NCBI RefSeq assembly: GCF_963576615.1
Contig: NC_088714.1
Location: 47,959,772-48,023,771, forward strand
DNA: 64,000 nucleotides
Origin: Watersipora subatra
Lineage: Eukaryota > Bryozoa > Gymnolaemata > Cheilostomatida > Watersiporidae
Direction of reading: 5' to 3'
Positions 13,501-23,327 of this stretch are shown one piece after another. The position numbers were made by a program, and so were the translations under genes. The notes under the pieces are model-generated. The model was not told the origin of the DNA. It did not search any database and saw only the letters and a list, made by a program, of their open reading frames with translations. Numbering within the stretch: position 1 is the stretch's first letter; the number at the start of each line of letters is the position of its first letter.

Positions 13501-14773
13501 TTGTTTAATGAAGTTCCGATAGCAAAACTGCTGTCAAGCCACAAAAACCTCCAAGTCATGAGATCAAAATTTGACGGAAGTTGGAGAAACTCTTGAACAT
13601 ATTGTGTAGTTAATAACATAACGACAAAAAGCAAATAACTATGATCGTGTGTAGGTTTGTTAACAAATACATCTATGGAAGCCGAAGTAAGAATAATGGT
13701 TAGAGTACCTCAGCAGTTCCTTTCTCTCAAGCAGTGGATTCACTCTGGCACATGCATGTCCATGTTCTCTGTAGGCTTTCACCAGCGAAACAATTGGCAC
13801 TGTATCCTTTGTAACAACAACACTATCTTGGACTATAAATACACGTTGACAAATTATAGTAGCTACATCCATAAAACAACATTGCAAGACATCATGTCTA
13901 AAGAAGAGCTAAAGAACAGACTTGTTATAGGACCAAGTTTTATGCATCTCTAATTAACTTTAAGTGAAGTATTTTACAGAGACGTCCATTTCTTCAAGCT
14001 ATTAGGAAACTAAATAAATCAGCCTGGATAATAATAATTTTACTTCGACCTTGAGTTTCCATTTCTACAATTCATTACAGTATCAACTTAATATCAACTT
14101 CATGACAATACTGAGCTAAACGTGTAATTTGAAAAGTCATGAAAAAACACAAGATCTGCTGAGTGAATTTAGGAAGCAGAAATCGAATGCGTCTCAAATG
14201 TGAACATTCTCTCAGTTTTCGGGCATTATTTGAAAAGTTAAGAAGACTTTAACACTAAGTTAAGAAAAGTTAATTAATCAGTTAAGAAGAGTTAAGTACT
14301 AAGTTAACAAAAGCTAAGCAGTAAATCAAGCATGGTTAAATACTAGAGAAGAAATTATTGATGTCAAATCATATTTTGTAGTTACAAAAAGTTCGTTCAA
14401 GAATCAGCATAAATGATAGAACAATCGATAACAAAAATAAAATGATAACAATCAGGAAACATCATGACAATTTAAAAAATAACATTGATAAACGAATTAT
14501 AACAGAACATAAACACAACCGACAGATTGAAGTGGGTTGTGTACTAGCACCAGGTCTAAACTGCAACCAAAACATAAAAAGCTTTACAATTGCTGTCGTG
14601 GCTAGGATAAAGCCAGTTTGATATTATTTACCCAACTCTGCTTGCTGGGCTTTAGGATTAAAGCCAAATGCAGCAGATTCAGCTCTGTAGCCTCGTATTT
14701 CTTGACACACAATTCTGCTTGACAGAGTATGATGTGACCAAAGTCTTCCAGCTACTCGTAAAAGGGACATCAT
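685..14773 (-). CDS. DHTKD1: 2-oxoadipate dehydrogenase E1 (DHTKD1), 12 exons, 3' part outside window
   Basis: Thiamine-diphosphate-dependent E1 of the mitochondrial 2-oxoadipate dehydrogenase complex, which decarboxylates 2-oxoadipate in lysine, hydroxylysine and tryptophan breakdown. Coding exons on the minus strand: 14773-14632, 13832-13709, 12630-12348, 10923-10812, 10222-10125, 9467-9404, 8261-8188, 7114-6971, 3691-3576, 2374-2213, 1857-1752, 786-685. All introns are GT-AG and phases match throughout, giving 509 codons; the family is about 920 residues, so the C-terminal half lies left of position 1. Visible landmarks: basic presequence (residues 1-30), [13 protein letters not shown] (about 69-81), MPHRGRLN (230-237), IPNPSHLE (292-299), the ThDP/Mg motif starting HGDAAFSGQ (339-347) and ending VNNQ (372-375), and CYRRYGHNE (437-445). 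Short HRGRLN spacing and the PNPSHLE context favour DHTKD1 over OGDH, whose N-terminus is longer. No break is seen in the coding part. Confidence 0.93.
1465..1602. repeat. GA-rich microsatellite followed by (TA)n
   Basis: A GAGAGG-type purine tract (about 1471-1558) passes into about 20 TA dinucleotides. It lies in the DHTKD1 intron between exons 11 and 12. It creates spurious minus-strand ORFs of Ser/Leu/Pro and Tyr/Ile runs. Confidence 0.9.
1752..1857 (-). CDS. DHTKD1: DHTKD1 exon 11
   Basis: Codes [20 protein letters not shown] and on to PDRYATDII (441-475). GHNE.D.P..TQP.MY is the E1 signature. Acceptor TTTGTAAG, donor GTAAGT; ends in phase 0. Confidence 0.95.
2213..2374 (-). CDS. DHTKD1: DHTKD1 exon 10
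   Basis: Codes [20 protein letters not shown] then [11 protein letters not shown] and ending [11 protein letters not shown] (387-439), the VNGDDPE..V.A and DV.ID..CYR segments of E1. Acceptor CTGTAG, donor GTGAGC; ends in phase 2. Confidence 0.95.
2503..2902 (+). repeat. tRNA-derived dispersed repeat, copy 1
   Basis: Begins near CCAGGCGTTGCACGGGTATT, has a degenerate tRNA-like body (TAGCTGAATTATTTAGGTAA, later GGTCCCAAGATCGAGTC) and ends CAAACTTTGAGATTTATATA. The same head, body and tail recur at 48853-49257, and more weakly at 56489-56951. It lies in a DHTKD1 intron, antisense to the gene. Confidence 0.7.
3576..3691 (-). CDS. DHTKD1: DHTKD1 exon 9, ThDP motif end
   Basis: Codes [20 protein letters not shown] then [18 protein letters not shown] (348-385). 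The Asn pair (373-374) closes the ThDP motif and GFTT..ERGR is universal in the family. Acceptor ATGTAG, donor GTAGGC. Confidence 0.95.
4044..4113 (-). repeat. tRNA-Ile-like SINE head or tRNA pseudogene
   Basis: On the minus strand: GGTTGATTAGCTCAGTTGGT, then CTAATAA at the anticodon position, then GGTCATGGGTTCGAACTCC. The A box, B box and an Ile-type AAT anticodon loop are readable. The acceptor stem does not close and there is a 1-2 base irregularity in the D arm, so a repeat or pseudogene is more likely than a working tRNA. Confidence 0.6.
5167..5751. mobile_element. hAT-type MITE with ATGGAAAT repeats, nested in left arm
   Basis: The ends are CAGGGAT and ATCCCTG. The 8-bp duplication ATACCTAC lies at 5159-5166 and 5752-5759. 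The opposite arm of the host transposon (about 6700-6712) holds the site empty, with one copy of the octamer. Inside, 5340-5725 is a degenerate tandem array of TATGGAAATG-like units; 5221-5284 is another, smaller insertion. No coding sequence. Confidence 0.85.
5221..5284. mobile_element. 64-bp foldback insertion, copy 1
   Basis: Starts CAATGATATACAGCCCCC and ends CTGTATATCATTG, its reverse complement, with an internal partial duplication. It is flanked by the 7-bp duplication TTTCCAT (5214-5220 and 5285-5291). Same family as 6595-6637. Confidence 0.75.
6595..6637. mobile_element. 43-bp perfect foldback insertion, copy 2
   Basis: An 18-bp perfect stem (CAATGATATACAGCCCCC and its complement) around the 7-base loop TATGTGT, flanked by GAGTAAC at 6588-6594 and 6638-6644. 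The opposite transposon arm (about 5815-5830) lacks the insertion. Confidence 0.8.
6971..7114 (-). CDS. DHTKD1: DHTKD1 exon 8, ThDP motif start
   Basis: Codes 48 residues beginning [15 protein letters not shown] and ending [12 protein letters not shown], where GDAA opens the ThDP/Mg-binding motif. Acceptor TTGCAG, donor GTAGGT at 6970. A 2-kb transposon begins only 13 bp into the following intron. Confidence 0.95.
7262..7925. repeat. 15-bp minisatellite, about 43 units
   Basis: The unit is GGTGAGAGAGAATAG with A/G and A/C variants. It lies in the DHTKD1 intron between exons 7 and 8. Because 15 is divisible by 3, long open frames appear on both strands (about 245 codons minus, 114 plus) with periodic low-complexity translations; neither resembles a gene. 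Confidence 0.95.
8188..8261 (-). CDS. DHTKD1: DHTKD1 exon 7
   Basis: A 74-bp exon coding [20 protein letters not shown] and SHLE (276-299). PNPSHLE is an invariant E1 motif. Acceptor TTCCAG, donor GTTTGT. Confidence 0.93.
8730..8845 (-). repeat. tRNA-derived SINE fragment
   Basis: On the minus strand it reads a tRNA-like body with GAGTTCGAATCTCGTATGAT (B box), then a tail with CAACTGTGGCTCTCGAGAGA and GACACGGCTCTTATTATAGT. The tail recurs on the plus strand at about 48430-48465 (GGACACGGCTCTTGTTATAG). Confidence 0.6.
9404..9467 (-). CDS. DHTKD1: DHTKD1 exon 6
   Basis: A 64-bp exon coding [20 protein letters not shown] (254-273). FPEN and GDVLSHL are specific to the DHTKD1 branch. Acceptor TTACAG, donor GTAAGT. 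Confidence 0.92.
10125..10222 (-). CDS. DHTKD1: DHTKD1 exon 5, HRGRLN active-site segment
   Basis: Codes [16 protein letters not shown] (222-237), then a segment ending PPVEMFRK. The His-Arg-Gly-Arg-Leu-Asn block lies in the ThDP/substrate pocket of 2-oxo-acid dehydrogenase E1 proteins. Acceptor TTGCAG; donor GTTCGT is weak but conserved in position. Confidence 0.95.
10240..10372. repeat. 34-bp tandem repeat, about 3.5 units
   Basis: Units begin CTGTATAACTTTGTACAGAA and continue GAACACCAAAAGAA. It sits about 20 bp upstream of the DHTKD1 exon 5 acceptor (10223-10224), over the presumed branch-point region of that intron. Confidence 0.85.
10812..10923 (-). CDS. DHTKD1: DHTKD1 exon 4
   Basis: Codes [20 protein letters not shown] and onward (residues 184-220), the hallmark FL..KF.T.KR.GG.G E1 segment. 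Acceptor TTTTTTTAG, donor GTAAAA; ends in phase 1. Confidence 0.94.
10955..11342. repeat. 33-35-bp minisatellite, about 11 units
   Basis: Units such as CAACACAGCAAGTACATCTC ACACAGGACTAAC, some with a 2-bp AG insertion. DHTKD1 intron between exons 3 and 4. The copies are direct repeats without unique spacers. Confidence 0.93.
11511..11586. repeat. (GTAT)n microsatellite, about 19 units
   Basis: An uninterrupted GTAT tetranucleotide run in the same DHTKD1 intron. Confidence 0.98.
11700..11850 (-). repeat. Degenerate tRNA-derived SINE
   Basis: GTCTATCTGTCCGTACATTT at one end, and on the minus strand a B-box-like GTCATGAGTTGGTATCTCG preceded by an A-box-like TGGTCTAGAG-type region in poor condition. 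Same general family as 8730-8845. Weak on its own. Confidence 0.45.
12348..12630 (-). CDS. DHTKD1: DHTKD1 exon 3
   Basis: Longest exon in the window, residues 89-183. It contains [16 protein letters not shown], matching the E1 L..IYCG.I..E segment, and [12 protein letters not shown] (family: W...R.E). Acceptor TTACAG, donor GTGAAC. Confidence 0.92.
12838..13332. repeat. 30-36-bp minisatellite, about 15 units
   Basis: The core ACAGATGGTGTAGTGAAGAT plus a variable G/A-rich spacer (GGGAAGGAGAGGAAA and similar). DHTKD1 intron between exons 2 and 3. The minus-strand Leu/Phe/Ser/Pro ORFs here are artefacts of the repeat. Confidence 0.93.
13709..13832 (-). CDS. DHTKD1: DHTKD1 exon 2
   Basis: Codes residues 48-89 and includes [17 protein letters not shown], the conserved E1 N-terminal helix (the family has YR.HGH.AA.INPL). 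Acceptor TTTATAG before 13832, donor GTACTC after 13709. The phase (2 bases carried in, 2 carried out) fits both neighbours. Confidence 0.9.
14632..14773 (-). CDS. DHTKD1: DHTKD1 exon 1, start codon and mitochondrial presequence
   Basis: Starts with two adjacent ATG codons (14773 and 14770), then [19 protein letters not shown], rich in Arg, Ser and Leu with no acidic residue before Glu25: a mitochondrial targeting peptide. [16 protein letters not shown] follows, resembling the family's conserved GVYGYRP-type segment. Ends in phase 1 at the donor GTAAAT. Too short and too AT-flanked to stand out as an ORF; found because its phase joins exactly to exon 2. Confidence 0.85.
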
Positions 14774-17700
14774 TGGTTTGTTGTATCCAGCATTAGACTA
14801 ACAGTAACATCTTCTCAGGTTTAAACTGACCTCCTGCTGCAGAAATGAGATTATTTGACGATCGTCTAGCATTAGTGTTTTAAATCATGGTATCGCAAAA
14901 AAGACAGTGAATAATTTCAAAACGTGATTAGTTTCCGTACACAATAAACTGAATGCTTGTTAGATAGAAAAATGTACTGCGTACCAAAAAAATTTTTATG
15001 AGCTTATCTGGTACATTATATGAGTAACCTGGCTCTGTCAGACTGGACGTGTTGCGAAATGCATTCCTTCAGGTTAATCTGACAGTTCCACAAATGGTAA
15101 ATACTGAGAACAGGGTCACCTCTACACTACCATACTGTTTGAGCCAAGCATGCATCATTAAGATGCAAGTCATTGTCGATTTTGACGGACAGTAAAAAAA
15201 GGTGAGTAAACAATTTGGAGGAGTGATAAGAATTTCTTTCACATCATTTGCAAAGACGAGTAGTAAAGAATAAGTATTATACACTTGAAGTTGAGTTTTC
15301 ATGATAATTTGAGGATTGACCAGGGAGTGATTCATGATGCATTGCAATTACTTAGTGTAACTCCTCAGTATGTTTAAAGATAAGCCCAAAACATTTACAT
15401 TTTTGTATCTAATGGCCAAACTTTATCTCAGCTATTTTGTTACAAATTTTGCCTGGCAGAAACATATAGGGTATTGTGAGTTGGGGGTGAATAAGAGTTA
15501 TTGGTCAGCTCTTCAACAATATAATCATGTTCATTTCATTAACATGGTAACAGCAAAACAGAAAATGTAACCTTGACAGTTTGAATTACTTCGCCATTTA
15601 TAAACATGATTGAGTCGTTACTGTTGTACATCGTTAAGTACCACAATAAAATAATATCATAACCATAAAACCATATATTTGAACGATGTATTGAGTTAAA
15701 TTATTTATTCTATTTTCTGATACATGCTCTAGCTAAATTTAGAGGTTCCAATGGATTTCTGTTTGCCTGATGGTACTTCAAGTGTTGCTTACTCAATTTT
15801 GCAAAGCTGTATAATTTCGGCATCTGCTCAGTAATAAGCTAAATAATGCCATACTATGTGACATATAAAATTTCGTATTAAGTGAAGTCAGTTACACTCA
15901 AACCCAGAATTACGAAAGCAACTAGTTCAAATGGAAAAGTCGCTATACAGTCGACAGTTCCAATCACTTATACGAGTTGATAGAGATTTTTTTATTACAC
16001 CATTGAGCTTGTATATAGGTTACCAAACCAACGAGCTTTAGTTTGTAGTGTTTTGAAACATTTTAAATATTTCTTTATATCATGCTAAAACATTCTCAAA
16101 GACAATGCCAATATTATTCACGACATCGTCGGAAAAAAATGGGCAGAATGCCTAAGACACATCATTCCAACATCTTGCAATGCTTAATATTATAACTATA
16201 AATAGCTAACGTTTGCTTTAAATTTATTTTTCATTGATTTCGTCAAAATCAAATCTTTTAGACAATATCTGTGCTAAGAAGAACAACATGAAAACATACA
16301 TTTGCAAAAATAAATATGCCTGTCCTTTTTTAACAGCTATAGCTTTATCTATATTCTATTTTGGAATGAGTGAGATAAGCCGCCGGCATGATGAAAACAT
16401 CTTCTAGGTCCCGATTAGACTTATGTCAGCTACCAGTCATATACAGACTAAAAATCAAACTTTAGTGTCTCGGTAATGGAAGTGTCAGCCATTTTTGAGA
16501 GCATTAAACACGTTGGTAATTACACAATTCCTGGAAACTGACTTGATAATAGATTTATGGTGTCGTTAAATGATTGAGCGAAGGTAGCTATTATTTCTTA
16601 CAAATTATGACAGTTATCTTGAAAATATTGTTTTACAAAACTTTAGAACAGCCTCAACAAACCATGCAAGACTTTGAATGCACTATGCCAACACCATAGC
16701 AATGTGCAAGCCAAAAATTGTTTATGTGATGACAGGTGTTATGTTGAAATCAATCCAGATTTAAAATCTTAAATTTGATATACTCTACATTATACGAATT
16801 CTGGCCGTATTTAAACCAACAAACTGTCCAATTTTAACAAATATTTGTTTTGATATGCAAAGTAATTGTCAACATTTGAAGTTCAAATTTTTTTGAAAGA
16901 TTGCAAGTCTTGTAAATAGATATACATGTACATATATGTATGCAGTTCTTCAAATAGTATGGTTCTACATTGCTCAAATACTATAAAAAAGTACTTCATA
17001 CTTTTCTTTGTTATTATAAAATTATGCATTTAATGTAGGCTAGTGCAAATGGTAGTATATGTAAAAAAATACAGTTGGCTGTGCTTTGCTTAAAACTAAA
17101 AACAAGTTAATAGAAAACATCAGAAAATATCTTCAAATCAATTTTTTTTAATTTCAAGAGATGTATAACAATTATTATAAAGAAGAAAGTAATACTAAGA
17201 ATTTTGAAAATAGCTGGATGTGAAGAGTAGCCGTGATAATTAAATCGATAAAATTAAATATAAATTAAATAAGTTATATCAATTCATAATATTTCTGAAG
17301 TATATATTAGACTAGCTATGTATTTGTATGGTGACCTCTATCTTCACCTGTCTTTAATATGAAAACAATGTAAAAATTAAAACCTTCTTTAATTAATAGT
17401 ACTTTAATTATGCAATTACTTACATAGGATTTAGTTTTTAAACTTGAAAGTTTACAGGGTTTATGTAATGCATTTGTTATATCATCTTATATGTGATTAC
17501 TTGAAGTATTTTTCATGTGGTTGTTTGGGCAGTAGAGTGAAATAAACAAAACTCAATCAGTTGTGATAAAAGCTTTTGCTTCTATAAACAACTATTTCAG
17601 CATATCAAACAAATGTCAGTGCAGATTAACATTATATGTTGAAGTGTAACTGCAATTGATTATATTTTGGAACAATCTCACATACCACTATATAAGTTAT

Positions 17701-19056
17701 TGTAACTTCAACAAAAACATTTCAAAATAAAAACAGCTTCAACTACAATAGTCATGGTCTGTTTGCCTAGCAAGTTTTTATGAAAAACACCCGGCAGAGT
17801 AAATTTTATTAAAGAATAGCATAATTTAGCAATAATAACTCTGGAAAATGATTAATGCTGTTGACAATGATTTCTGTAATGCTAATTTTATCTTTGGTGG
17901 CTCTACTTGTATTATCCAATGTGTTTATTGACTAAACTATCTCTTTCGTTATTTATGTAAAACTGCAATGGCATAAGCAGTGAACTTTATGCTCTTTAAA
18001 GCTACTCAGATTAGAGCTCTTGGTTGAATGGTTTTTTAATGTACAAGTACTTGACGATGTCTGATTAATATGATATTTTCATTCCGTGTCTTAATTACAT
18101 GTATAAGTATAGCAGATTATAGCATTGTGAGATGATAGTTAAATAATGCTATCACGCTGTTTCAACACGAACTCTGATGTGCTAAAATCATTAGCTGCAG
18201 TTTGAGTCGCATTGTCGAAGCGACAATATTGCCTAATTCCGAAAAAAAAAACATTGTGATAGAGCACGATTGAATCAAAATTTATTTACATTTCGACTGT
18301 TAACGTAATATGCATTACCATATAATTTTGCAGAGTAATTAAAAATAATCCAGTGTTAGTAGCTGCAAATGATTTTCACGGCTATCAATATGACTCTGGG
18401 TCTTTCACTAGGTCAAGGCTTTAGCAGAAATCGCATTATAACTCGCTCATTTTAAAAGTTGTCGTCTATAAATTTTATATGCGTCGCATTATTAAACAAA
18501 ATAGACGTCACAGCGTTTTTACCACAAACGCATCATTGATGAATCTAGACTGGCGACTTGTATGAAATTTGCGGCTACCGTTCGATTTGAGACATGCGCT
18601 CGTAAGACACATGTGTTATAGAACAGGATTAGCTGATCCGGTGTAGTAGCGTGGAACTTCAGTCAAAACCATGGGTAGTACGCTCGTTGCATAATGACGA
18701 AGGGGAGCTATACAATGCCGTCTTTTGACATACTCAACCAAATCAATGTGTCAGACAAATTCATATAGCGGTTAAAGCGGTTTTTACAGTTTATCTGTAG
18801 TTTCGATAATAGATACTCATACATTGTCTTCCCAGTAACTGTTGTAGTAATGAGCTTGCTTTTAGTATCTGATGCTTAAAAAATTGTATCATAAATAAGC
18901 AATCTGTGTAAGATTGTGTAGCTGTATTATATGTACGACTGATTTGTATTTAGCCTAGTATTAATGACATCGAAGCCTATCAGCTGACTGTGACAGATCT
19001 AGAACACAAAAGGACAAAGGTATTGAGTGTGAGCAGAATAATAAAACAATACAAAC
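14774..19056. other. No gene recognised; upstream of DHTKD1
   Basis: 4.3 kb of AT-rich sequence. Only short random ORFs are present, none resembling a known protein. The DHTKD1 promoter and any 5' untranslated exon should be in its left part, but no TATA box or CpG-rich promoter is obvious. A slightly more CpG-containing stretch lies at about 18460-18720. Confidence 0.6.
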
Positions 19057-19246
19057 TATTATATGTGTATAGAATGTTAATAGTCACTAATAAGCCTGGA
19101 TGGCTTAGATTAAAAGTAATCAAGAAAGTTATTAAGCAAAGCAACTTCTATTATTTTATCTCCAGCATGTAACTTACTGCGCATGCGTAACAGGACACAT
19201 AATCTCAAAGCAATTAAAAACAGTTAATCTCAAAGCAAACACAACA
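19057..19246 (-). repeat. Gypsy A 3' LTR
   Basis: 190 bp; on the minus strand starts TGTTGTGTTTGC and ends ATATAATA. It matches the other LTR except two C/T transitions. It contains GCGCATGCG. Confidence 0.95.
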
Positions 19247-19411
19247 TCTCTCCGGGACTATTATAAAAAGTTCGTAATAAAACGTAAACTAATAAATGTA
19301 TCGAACAATACAAAATTCCAAACCACGAGTAATCCTCGGTAAATGAGTATAATATATTTGAACTGTTAAGACCTAAACTACAGGCCAAGCACCGGAACTC
19401 AAAGCGACTCA

Positions 19412-20558
19412 TTAAGACATTACAAACTCTTTGAACTTCGATGGGAGTTTCCGCTCTCGCGAGCTAACTCGAGGGGTGGTAGTTTCAGGGACTAACTCGA
19501 CGGGAGTTTGGGGAGTATTCGAATCAATCTTCTTAGCTACCGACACATGCCGCCTGATGGCACGGCCATTAGGACTAGAACAAACCATGTCAGACCCTTG
19601 GACATCGATTACTTGATACGGTTCTGGGCTATAATTAGTATCAAGTTTACCTTTGACCTCACATCTCATCACTACGGTATCACCTTGGCCAATTGACTGT
19701 TCTTTAGAATTTCTATCTGCATATTCTTTCATCTTTACTTTGTACTGCGCATCCCGATCTCTGGCTTCATCGACAGTACTGGGTGGATCACCAGTTAACA
19801 TGGGTAGTTTTGTGCGCATTTCACGACCAAACATCAATGCAAACGGATTCATACCAGTAGCGGTGTGTGGTGTGGCTTTATATGCCATTGAAAACTCTAC
19901 TAGGGCTTTCTTCAAGTCTTTTCCTTCAGCCTTAGCAATTTTGAGAACTTTCAGAATAGTTCGATTTGCTCGCTCGACCTCGCCATTCGCTTGGGGCCAA
20001 AGGGGGGTTGTAGAAATCCATTGAATACCACACTGACTGAGATATGACTGGAATTCGTGGGACACAAACTGGGGACCGTTATCAGACCTCAACAATTCAG
20101 GGTACCCGTATAAAGCGAAGATGCTTTCCAGAAACGAAACAATAGTGTCAGCTTTAGTACTCTTCAGAAACGAAGTTTCAAACAACCGACTAAAATAGTC
20201 AATCAACACAACGACAGAACGACCATCTGGAAGCGGACCAAGAATATCTATGCTACAAAACTTCCAGGGACCGTCGGGCATTTTAGTGGGAGTGATTGGG
20301 ACAGGGGTACCATTGGTGCTCACAAGTTGGCAGGGCATACACTGACGACACAAAATCTTCGCATCTATCGATTCCGGGCCACCAGACTTTAAGCCGAAGC
20401 CTCTGCTTAGTCTTAACTATCCCCTGGCGTCCCTCATGGGCTAAGCTGAGAACCTGCTGTCGAAGACTACTTGGGACAAAGATCCGATCACCTCTAAGTA
20501 CAACACCCTCACAACTACTCAATTCTGTTCTTACGGACTTGACAATAGCCGAACACAA
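19412..20558 (-). pseudogene. Gypsy A integrase, frameshifted
   Basis: The HHCC zinc region (20283-20558; LAHEGRQGIVKTKQRL, WWPGID) and the catalytic core (19412-20353; DILGPLPDGRSVVVLIDYFS, SDNGPQFVSHEF, NGEVERANRT) are in different frames; the break is near 20355. The D-D-E residues are present. Upstream, in-frame TGA and TAG codons (about 20640 and 20563) cut it from RNase H. Confidence 0.9.
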
Positions 20559-20769
20559 CCTCTAATCACCTGATTTGATAGCTAAATCTATCGCTTTCGT
20601 TTCATCACAGGACTTGGCAGCTTCCTGTATGTCCGGTCAATTCATGGCGCATGGGACAGCCACCTGAGCAACGGAACAGATAAATGAATCATCACTCAGA
20701 GGCCCTGAAGCGTTACTTTTCGATACACTGAGACGAGAAAGGGAATCAGCAATATTGTGACAACCCGGC

Positions 20770-21303
20770 TTATATTCCAAAGTAAAATAAAAACTGACGT
20801 CGCAAACTTATCCGCTCTAACCTCGGAGTAGGTTTCGACGTAGGCTTTCCAAAGATGCTTACTAACGGCTTATGATCCGTTATTAGCCTGAACATGGTGC
20901 CTAACAGGTACATCTTAAAATGCTCACAGGCAAACATCAAACCAAGAGCTTCCCTCTCCATTTGGGAGTATCGGGATTCAACATCCGATAGACGTCTATG
21001 ACCATACGCGACAACTCGAGCAACACCACCTTGACTTTGACTCTGATACAGAACACAACCCAAATCCACAGGACTAGCATCCGCAACCACAGTAGTAGGG
21101 GCACCCTTATCATAGTATGCTAGTGTATCAGCATTTCCCATTAGGCTTTTGACCTTATCAAACGAATCTTGGTGCACCTTAGACCATTTAAACGAGACAG
21201 ATCGTTTGGTCAGACCCCACAATGGAGCTGAAACTGTGGCCAAGTCACGAACATATCTCTCAACAAATTGAACTAATCCTAGAAATCCTTTCAGCTCAGC
21301 CAC
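20770..21303 (-). pseudogene. Gypsy A RT connection and RNase H
   Basis: AELKGFLGLVQFVERYV connection, then the RNase H core with VVADASPVDLGCVL, AYGHRRLSDVESRYSQMERE and RLITDHKPLV. A frameshift near 20790 removes the usual chromodomain-proximal EYKPG...ADSLSR segment, which is readable in another frame just beyond. Confidence 0.88.
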
Positions 21304-21872
21304 TGTCTCAAGGCTGAGACAGTGGCTGACACGATTGACTCAACTTTCGCAGGATCAGGAGACACACCAGAGTGAGAAAGAACATGACCAAAAAACTTGA
21401 TTGATGACAAACCGAAACTGCATTTGGCATCATTCAGAGTGAGACCGCACTCAGACAGGCGCGTCATGACTTGCAGCAAACGTTCTCTATGTTCATCAGC
21501 GTCTTTACCGTACACAACAATATCATCTGCCATGTTCAAAACACCATGTAAACCATTGAGAATCTTTTGTATCGTATACTGAAACACCTCGAGGGCGGCT
21601 GATACCCCCATACCCAGTCTTTTCATACGGAACAACCCAACATGGCTAACAAATGTAGTAATATCTCGAGAACCAGGCTCAGGTTCGCTCTGGAAAAACC
21701 CTTGTTTTAGATCCAACTTCGAAAACACTTTAGCCCCATTCAACTCTACCAATATCTCTTGTATTGTTGGGACAGGGTATCTTTCCCGAATAATTGCCGT
21801 ATTAGCCCTCCGCATGTCCACACAGAGTCTAATGTCATCACCAGCCTTAGGAACTACAACTAAGCGGCTAAT
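21291..21872 (-). pseudogene. Gypsy A reverse transcriptase fragment
   Basis: Same frame as the gag-protease piece, past its TAG. It shows LDLKQGFFQ and ADDIVVYGKD (the catalytic Asp pair, normally YxDD-type). It ends in a frameshift at a 15-bp perfect hairpin (21296-21310 and 21315-21329, 4-base loop). Confidence 0.88.
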
Positions 21873-23312
21873 CTATGTGGAGGCAACACCTTGCACTGAC
21901 TCGATGATGTCTTCCTCTAACAACTTTGTCAACACATCCTCCACCTTTCTACGATAGCTGAACGGCAAACGCCTGACAGGTTGGGCCACAGGATCACAAT
22001 GGGGGTCAATGTGCAACTTAACTTGCACGTCTCTAAGCTTATCAACACCATTGAAACACTCGGGATACTTGGCCTTTACAAAAGTCTCTAAATTACCACT
22101 ACCATGTTCAGTCAAACTACAGACGTTATGATTCACATTGATAACACTGAGCTTACTAGCAGTATGAGCACTAATTAGATTACAGGCATTACCGTTGAAT
22201 ACAAAAAATGTAGCATCAGTAGAAACAGACTTTACAGTAATCCTAGCACTAAATTGACCTAACAGATCTAAAGGTGTCGATTGACCAAACGCGAACAGCC
22301 GTTTACTAGGGGGCTGTAGGTCTACATAGCCACTCATGGTATTGTAAGTGTTTTTATCTATAATGTTATCTACTGCTCCAGAGTCTATAAGAAACGTTAT
22401 TTTCCTACCGTCGAGTAGAGCACTACACTTAGGAGCTTTAAACTCATGCTCATTGCTTACTGCGAACTCATGGTTAAAACTGTCCAGAGATGAAGTCGAC
22501 TGAGGCGTATTATCAGAAACCACAAGCTCCTCACTGATAGCATTTGCACTAGACTTCTTCGATTTACGGCAGTATCTAGCACCAGAATAATGTCCCTCCT
22601 TATTACAGTCACGGCAGGTTTTCTTGAGAGCAGGGCAGTTTTCATCATTAGCTTTATGCCCTTCCTTAGAGCACCGGAAGCAGACTACTTTGGTACTACT
22701 AACAGCCGTACCCTTCGATTTACGATTGGAGCTTCTCTTCGGTTGTGATTGGGTAACTTGAGCAACCACATCAGTTGTGGTGGTACCAGGCCTAAGCAAA
22801 GCATTCTCTCTGTTTTCAAGCAGTTGTACTGTCCCGGCAACTCTCATAGCACCAGCTAAGGTTGTAACAGTAGCATCCTCAACAAGCTTGCGTGTGAGAA
22901 CCTTATGATTTACTCCCGATATAAACTGTTCTAGCAAATTTTCTTCCAATCTACCTGCAAAGTTGCAATATTTAGCTCCTTTCCTGACACGAATTTGAAA
23001 GTTACTGATGGTTTCATTGTCAGCTCTAGAGATACTACGAAATTGAGTTCTTTCAAGGCGCTCATTTCTTGGAGTACCAAAGTGAGTGATTAATTGCTGC
23101 TGTACATCATCATATGCAACTTCCCGAGGTACTGTAGGTGAAACTAGATCCTTAAGAGTCTGATACTGGGTAGCACTGAGTCCCATTAAAAGTATAGGCA
23201 CTTTATTTGCATCATCAGTAGCTGCTACAGTAAAATAACAATCCAGTCTCTCTAAATAGGACTCTATCTCTGTTCCCTCCTCAAAACTAGGAATTGATAA
23301 CCCAGCTGCCAT
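21873..23312 (-). pseudogene. Gypsy A gag, protease and start of RT
   Basis: An ATG at 23312 (MAAGLSIPSFEEG) gives a Gag matrix/capsid-like region, then two zinc knuckles (CFRCSKEGHKANDENC and CRDCNKEGHYSGARYC), then a protease with LIDSGA, then the RT entry segment (PVRRLPFSYRRKVEDVL). Gag and Pol are in one frame. The frame ends at a TAG (21873-21875) where the family has a Trp codon, so a single G-to-A change fits. Confidence 0.9.
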
Positions 23313-23327
23313 TATCCTCGTCGCCAA

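Noticed and set aside
19431..20565. Plus-strand ORFs over the Gypsy A integrase
   Set aside because: Antisense shadows of the minus-strand integrase, which carries clear D-D-E motifs.
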